NCBI GenBank assembly: GCA_018292915.2
Contig: JACVVK020000016.1
Location: forward strand, 930,001-994,000
Direction of reading: 5' to 3'
Length of the DNA: 64,000 nt
From: Batillaria attramentaria
Lineage: Eukaryota; Mollusca; Gastropoda; Batillariidae
In this document: positions 54,846 through 64,000 of the stretch, in pieces
How the letters are laid out: each line of letters opens with the position of its first letter
How positions within the stretch are numbered: the first letter of the stretch is position 1
Notes under the pieces: generated by a model
The model's database searches: none
What the model saw: only the letters and a program-made list of their open reading frames with translations
What the model was told of the DNA's origin: nothing
Translations under genes and position numbers: made by a program

Positions 54846-56544
54846 AGCCGGGAGCATGGGAGGCCGTGTATGATGCTGCACAGTATGTATTTGTGGTTAA
54901 TGTAAATGTTGACGCGTGTTTTGCGTTTCTGGTGAGCGAGTGCGTGTTGATTGTAATTGCCCTGAGCTCCTGCGGGAGTACTCGTGCGTCCCAGAAATAA
55001 CCATATCATTATTATTATTGCCATGGCAAGAGAAGATCAGTGAGGACGTCAACCAGACACGCGTTTCCCGGTAAGACATAAAATGCGCACCTACGGCTCT
55101 TAACCATGTGCATGTCTTCAGCAATGAATACAGTACTGAAGATAAAATGCCGTCAGAAAATAGAACCACCGATGGTAGACATCCTGGATACTCGGTAAAC
55201 AAACTCCCAGTCAACCTTTTTCCCAATCGCCAAACTTGATTGGGTGATTTTTTGCTGCGTATGCACAGAAAGGAGACCGTTTTTCGTTTCGGTTTACCGA
55301 GCGGTGCTAGCAACCTCCGGAGCAATCTAGATAGCACAGCGAGCCGCTCGGGGGGCAGCTCGGAGCTGGCAAGACGTTCCGTAGACAAGCAGACCCAGAC
55401 TGCTCACCTGGCTAGCTCTACGGTACGCTGGGCTGAAGTCCTATAGAACCGTGTAAGTTGAATGGACGTTCGGGCATGTGTTTACTTTCCAAAGTGACAG
55501 GAGATGCACTGCCCACTTATTTCACAAGTGCAATATGGGAGGCTGAGTTCACGGGTGTTACTCAATATGGCGGTGTGCGTGTTGGTGCTCCTTTGATTGA
55601 AATGTTTTGACGATCGATAATTGCTGTCGCGTAAAGTCACGTGCTTGAAATATGAGCATGCACATGCATATGCATATGACATTAGATGGTCGTAGCGTTA
55701 CGTAAGTGGAAGTTGGTTTCCGCTTGATAAAAGGTCCATCTTGTTTACATCGGCAAACCGAAATCCAAGGAGATTTTCCAGTGCTTCCCCCCACTCCCCC
55801 CTTTTTGTGGTAGCCTATCACAAATAGCACCTGAAAAACTCTCTGCTGTCTTGGCGAACGCCCGCGGAGTTCCCGTTATAATACAGGCAAAGATTGTTAA
55901 AAGGACGGCAGTCGTGATCATGCCCCGGACAAAAACGTTCTATACGGGAGAGGCTTGAAAAGTTTGTTTTTGCGCTGAGGGCACGTTGCTGGCTAATTGA
56001 TGATGGAGAGCCCACAGTGTGTCGATCACCTAGACACGCTTTTGAAACGCCGGGTTTGTTGACGCTTTGTTGGTGGTAACAATCGATTTTTTTTTTATGT
56101 CAGCGCGAGACGCATCAGTGCGTTCAACTGACGGGGGGGATACGAAAGTGCCTGCACTGGTAAGAACACAAGTTTCTAAGTGGGGACAAGAGGACTTGGC
56201 CTAATACCTCAGGCACCCGCCTTGCGGATTCTACGCCACATGTTTCGATTCCTCTGATGGGCAGGAATTTGATTCGGCAGCCCTGAAAGTCTGATTTCCC
56301 CCCCCCCCCCCCCCCCCCCCACAATAGCCCTTGGCTAGTGACTCTAAATTCTTACTAGCCAAACTAGAAAACTTACTAGTCAAACTTCAAAGTTAAAAAC
56401 GTTACAAGTAAAAAAAATAAAAAAAAAAGAACAAGGAAGTGTCTCTGCCTCCGATGCATTGACGGCTTGTTTGCTTTCGATATGGTGCGCTACATGAATG
56501 GCAGCTTCGGACAATGCTTCACCGACGAACCCAACTCTCACGGT

Positions 56545-56705
56545 TATGACACTGAAGGAGTGGATCGAAAAACTCGCAAAACATCTTTTTACTGCTATGA
56601 CACTGAAGGGATGGATCGAAAAACTCGCAAAACATCTTTTTACTGCTATGACACTGAAGGGGTGGATAGGAAAACTCGCAAAACATTTTTGTTTACCGTT
56701 ATGAC
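56545..56705. repeat. 51-bp tandem repeat
   Basis: Three to four copies begin TATGACACTGAAGG at 56545, 56596, 56647 and 56700. The period equals 17 codons, and an 88-residue frame stays open across it. No protein family is recognised. Confidence 0.85.
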
Positions 56706-57194
56706 ACTGGAAAATCGACGTCATAAGTTTTAGCGCACTCGCATCTGGCGAGAAATTTTAAATTTTATTCGCCAGCATTTTTTTCCCACCCGCTATGACG
56801 AGTAAAATACTCTTCACCTTCAGGGCTGCTGGGGACTTTTGCTCACAAAATAGAGTCAAACCACACGTGCAGACTCTTTTACGGTTTCTGTCTCGCCTTC
56901 ATGTAGGGGGAGGGAGGGGGGCGGGGGGGGGGGTGGGGGTGGGGGTGGGGGGGGGGGGGGGGTGAGGGGAAGATGGCGTTGTACAAGTTGGGATGCGCTT
57001 TCCTTGGGCAAACAGCCTGGAATTTCCTCATATCGGAAATGGGAAATAAAAAAATCGCAATACTTATATCAATGCCAATACCGCGACTAGTGCAAATAGC
57101 CAGTTCAACGACTAGTGCAAATAGCCAGTTCCGCGACTAGTGCAAATAACTTCATCTAAGTGGAGGAGGGTTCGACTCCGACTCTTCCTCGGGA

Positions 57195-57345
57195 GTGCCA
57201 GTGTAGTCATGTTCGTATGTCGGGCTTTCAATACTCAGGTTGTGAGTTCGATTCTCGGCAGGGAGGAACCAGGCGCCTTTGCTGCCTTCTCCTAGTTACC
57301 CCGCAATACCTCACGCCAGTGGCGGAAAAGACGTTACAACGCCAT
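57195..57345 (+). mobile_element. tRNA-like SINE fragment of another family
   Basis: A B-box-like GAGTTCGATTCTCGGC and a tail with GGCGGAAAAGACGTTA resemble, but do not match, family 1. (CT)n follows. Confidence 0.45.
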
Positions 57346-57470
57346 CTATCAAACTCTCTCTCTCTCTCTCTCGCTCTGTGTACATGTGTGTTTGGACTGG
57401 TTTGACAGAGCTGACACAGATGCAGTTCACAAAATCAGCAAGGGAACAACCAACGCATAAAGTTCATAAC

Positions 57471-57476
57471 TTTATT
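57471..57476 (-). terminator. Candidate poly(A) signal of gene F
   Basis: AATAAA on the minus strand, about 670 nt past the gene F stop codon. Confidence 0.4.
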
Positions 57477-58148
57477 TCAAAACTTGTATCAACAAATAAA
57501 AATGCACCGTGGGCGTAACAATGTAAAAAGTCTAGTAGCACTTGTCTTCAAATAAAACGCGAAACACTGTCATGTTCAGAGAATCAAATTCAGCCAAATA
57601 GAAGATGAGACAGTCGCTCGTCACTGGGACGTCATATCCGGTAAGAATCAAGCCCCGGATGTTGACCCACACAGCAGTTTTCCCGGCCCCAGTCATCGCT
57701 CAGTCAGTTTAATGTGGTAATAGACTGCAATGCAAATGGCACCGTGTCTTTCAAAATTTAAAAGCCAATGAAATCACTCCTTGCATGCGAACATTATGAC
57801 AATGACGTAACGTACCAGTCACAGTATGTCTAAAAGAGGTAGATGCTTTTATCACAAATGGAAACGTTTGTTAAATACATGTATAATTACTTACATTTTC
57901 AACAAACAATTATATTACATATTATATTATATACAGATACTCGTTCCCTGTGAAATCTCTCCTGAACGTTCATCCACAGTATCTCACTGGCAGACTGATG
58001 AGATCTCGGAGAATCTCGCATGGATGTTAATCCACGCTTACAACCACTTTCTTCCATTTTGTTTTGAATTTTAAGAAGACCTGGTATAGTGAGCATGTAC
58101 CTTGTATGTACAGAATCCGTCCTGTTTTTCTTTGTCGCTTTGAGTGCC

Positions 58149-61729
<3,581 letters not shown>

Positions 61730-61897
61730 GATGGATTGAAGTAGTAAGGTGTAATCAACGAGAGACTGAGAGAGAAGATGCGGGAAGGAGAATCAATCGT
61801 CTGCTTGTGACGGCCCCTGTGTATATGATCCGCGTCGGTCCGGATGTCAATCAATACTGTCGCACACTCTAAGTTGTAAACGGTCTAACGGCGGCTC

Positions 61898-61903
61898 TAA
61901 ATA
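61898..61903 (-). promoter_or_regulatory. Candidate TATA-like box of gene F
   Basis: TATTTA on the minus strand (GGCTATTTAGAG), about 170 bp upstream of the gene F ATG. It is the only TATA-like element close upstream. Confidence 0.3.
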
Positions 61904-63323
61904 GCCTAGCAGTGGCCATGCATGAAGCAAGCAGCACAAATAAAACAATTCAATCCCATTCAGTTAGAAACCCCGACCCTCCCTCCAACCCCTTACACTG
62001 TGACCCACCAACTTTTCATTCTAATCAGTCGCATCTCCCTCATTCCCATCTTCCCCACCTAAAGCCCACCCCTACCCCCCCCCCCTCCCGCGCCCCCTAG
62101 AGAACCCTTCTTCCGTTATCAAAAGACCACATGACCGCTCTTTCTATCCTTACAGGGCTGTCGCATTGCGACGCGAACTTGGTCATGCATTTTGTAACAC
62201 TCTACTTGGCAGTTGATAAGTGACCTTTAAAGCAACACAGGCACAGTTAAATTATTCAAGAAATTCTAGTGTGTTCATTTGTTTCCGTACAACACAAGAA
62301 CTTATTATTGATAAATGAGTCTGCAGATCTCATAGCCTGCTTGTTTTGTTTGCCAGTAGAGCGCAGTCGACAGTTTTTTTTAAAGTTTTTTTTTACATAA
62401 TTGATTTTTTCACAGCCTTCGTGTTTGAAGGTTGTGAATGGATTAGACATACGGGTGGGCAATTGACTGATTAGACCTATCACCATCAGCTACAGACTGG
62501 CTTTCTCAAATGAAAGACACACACTAATATTGATTTTGCTCCTAAGGTGAACAGCGTTGAAATGTAAGTGTATACGACTACCCCCCCCCCCCCATATGCC
62601 CAAGAACAGAACACAAAATTCTCTTCTTACAAATTGTAATTTCTCGTATGCAGAGAACATCGAAATACGCACGCCAAGCATCATTATCAGTCAATATTTA
62701 AGCTAATTTTCTCAATCATTTTTGTTTTTGCTGGTGTAGACTTTGTGTGGGAAACATGAACCGCTGAAGCCTAGGCTTATCTGCGTTTGTGCAAATTCAT
62801 AAAGTTTGATTTCATGCTTCAACAACCTTAGTATGTTTTCCTGTAAAAAAACAAAAAACAAAACAAAAACTGAGACTATGCAATGCCCTATTGCTGTGGA
62901 AAGTGTTTTTTCTTTCTTTCTCTTTTCCTTCAAGCTGTGATAGTTTGCAACACCAATAAATCATTGTTAATGAAAACCGAGTTGTTGGCTTGGTTAAAGG
63001 TAATAATGATACACAGGGAATATTTTCTGCATTCCGGCAAAATACGCAATTGTGAAGACAAACAATTGAGCTATCATGATCGGTCGTTCCCTGGCGGACG
63101 CCTACCTGGAGATAGTCCCGGGCTTATTTTACTAAACACGTCAACTGAAAAGTACTATTTATAGGCTCATTTTGTAACCAGGAAAAAGCTTTTTTCCCCT
63201 TAAGGCGGAAAACTTTGCGGTCGGTTTGGTAACAGCCGGCTCTCTCTCTCAGTCTTTCGTTCTTAGGTGACCCGGCGATGTCAACTTCTTCAAATTTTCG
63301 CCACGAACACGGCGCGCGCGCGT

Positions 63324-63374
<51 letters not shown>

Positions 63375-63761
63375 GAGGCATACCTCAGACACACCTACAT
63401 AAAGTTCGTAGAGTTGAGATCGGTCACTTACAAAGGAGAGGCCAACAATACCGCATTGCGCATTGCGACAAACCAACAGCCAATCACAGGACGGCTTATG
63501 TCGTGCGGACGTGAATTGTGACCTGATTTATGACATTTAATCGCAGGACATGTACACACATGTGTAGACTGAGGTAATGACTTGTTGACTTTGACCTTGA
63601 ACAAGCTGTCAGTACCGGTATAGCAGAATGTACCGGGTCGATCTTCAGTTTATCTCTTACTCAGTCCACGAACAGGGTAAAGGGAGACAACGTCATTTTC
63701 TTACCGCGCTGAAACGGTAAATAAAAACTCCTTTCTGTGAATATACTTCGTTTCTAGGAGC
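61904..63761. other. Upstream flank of gene F, no gene seen
   Basis: C-rich stretches at 61970-62097, a C-run at 62581-62593 and (CA)n at 63323-63372 are the only notable features. Confidence 0.5.
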
Positions 63762-63915
63762 GGTTAGTTGCTTGTTTTTAACGTCCTTTTCCACCGGATA
63801 AGGGTGATATCAAAGACATGGCACCGAGGAAAAAGGCAGAGCAAGTTTTGCATCTGACCCGAGACTTCGGACTGAGTCGGAGTACCCGAACGCCGCGGCT
63901 GAAAAACTGAAACAA
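63762..63915 (-). mobile_element. SINE family 1, diverged copy
   Basis: The tail (GGTGGAAAAGGACGTTAAAA on the minus strand) and the following ATATCACCCTTAT block are clear. The head is largely lost. Confidence 0.6.
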
Positions 63916-64000
63916 CACTCTACCACCTCTACTTGGTTATCCCGGTGTAAGTACGTGCCACGCGGGATGTACTACTCAGCTCCATGTACCCCGGGACACT

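Larger units (their letters stand above)
52086..58148. other. Intergenic between convergent genes E and F
   Basis: No gene is recognised. The interval holds SINEs of families 1, 2 and another type, G/C homopolymers (52759-52792, 56296-56321, 56900-56962), (TG)n at 54808-54842 and a 51-bp tandem repeat (56545-56705). The stretches 53.0-54.2 and 54.8-56.2 kb look like unremarkable single-copy DNA. Confidence 0.5.

Noticed and set aside
54897..55388. 163-residue minus-strand frame
   Set aside because: No domain, splice or codon-pattern support; likely chance in moderately GC-rich sequence.
57994..58025. CTGATGAG core suggesting a second hammerhead
   Set aside because: No GAAA after the stem II-like part and no stem III or cleavage triplet.

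Overview
The window is intron-rich, microsatellite-rich animal DNA, most likely from a mollusc or another lophotrochozoan. The reasons are metazoan GT-AG gene structure, several tRNA-derived SINE families, LINE fragments, and very abundant CA/TG, GA, TA and G/C tracts. The species cannot be fixed from the sequence.

The coding content is a cluster of six calmodulin-type genes plus one large NRPS-like reductase gene. I rebuilt the calmodulin genes from splice sites. Five of the six have the same architecture throughout: an ATG-only exon, a ~31-nt exon, a ~144-nt exon, a ~240-nt exon and a 29-nt terminal exon, with conserved phases. In the sixth (A) exon 1 is uncertain. They are A (minus, 4622-8673), B (minus, 11325-15463), C (minus, 29567-38328), D (plus, 44694-47286), E (plus, 49136-52085) and F (minus, 58149-61729). 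A, E and F encode near-canonical calmodulin. C is a diverged sensor with four plausible EF-hands. B has a 4-residue insertion and altered EF-hand position-12 residues. D keeps normal EF-hands mainly in its C-lobe. A long exon between B and C (17350-21972, minus) encodes about 1540 residues: a half condensation-like region, an adenylation domain, a carrier domain and an NAD(P)-dependent thioester reductase, the layout of Lys2-type aminoadipate reductases.

Region by region: 1-4.6 kb holds SINE debris and a two-unit element whose halves are inverted segment by segment (1773-3105). 4.6-15.5 kb holds genes A and B; B has a CpG-containing upstream region rich in ACTGA/TCAGT. 17-22 kb is the reductase. 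22-29.5 kb holds a dispersed repeat, two abutting minisatellites and LINE remnants. 29.5-38.3 kb is gene C, whose introns carry a 42-bp minisatellite, SINEs and a 1.4-kb polypurine tract. 38.3-44.7 kb is intergenic, with a complete hammerhead ribozyme motif (minus, 40634-40679). 44.7-52.1 kb holds genes D and E in tandem, 52.1-58.1 kb is intergenic SINE-containing DNA, and 58.1-61.7 kb is gene F.

The calmodulin-type genes would act as cytosolic calcium sensors. Nothing in the sequence links them functionally to the reductase beyond proximity. The most striking items are the reductase gene, the hammerhead motif, the segment-inverted element, and the near-identity of one exon across the calmodulin paralogues.
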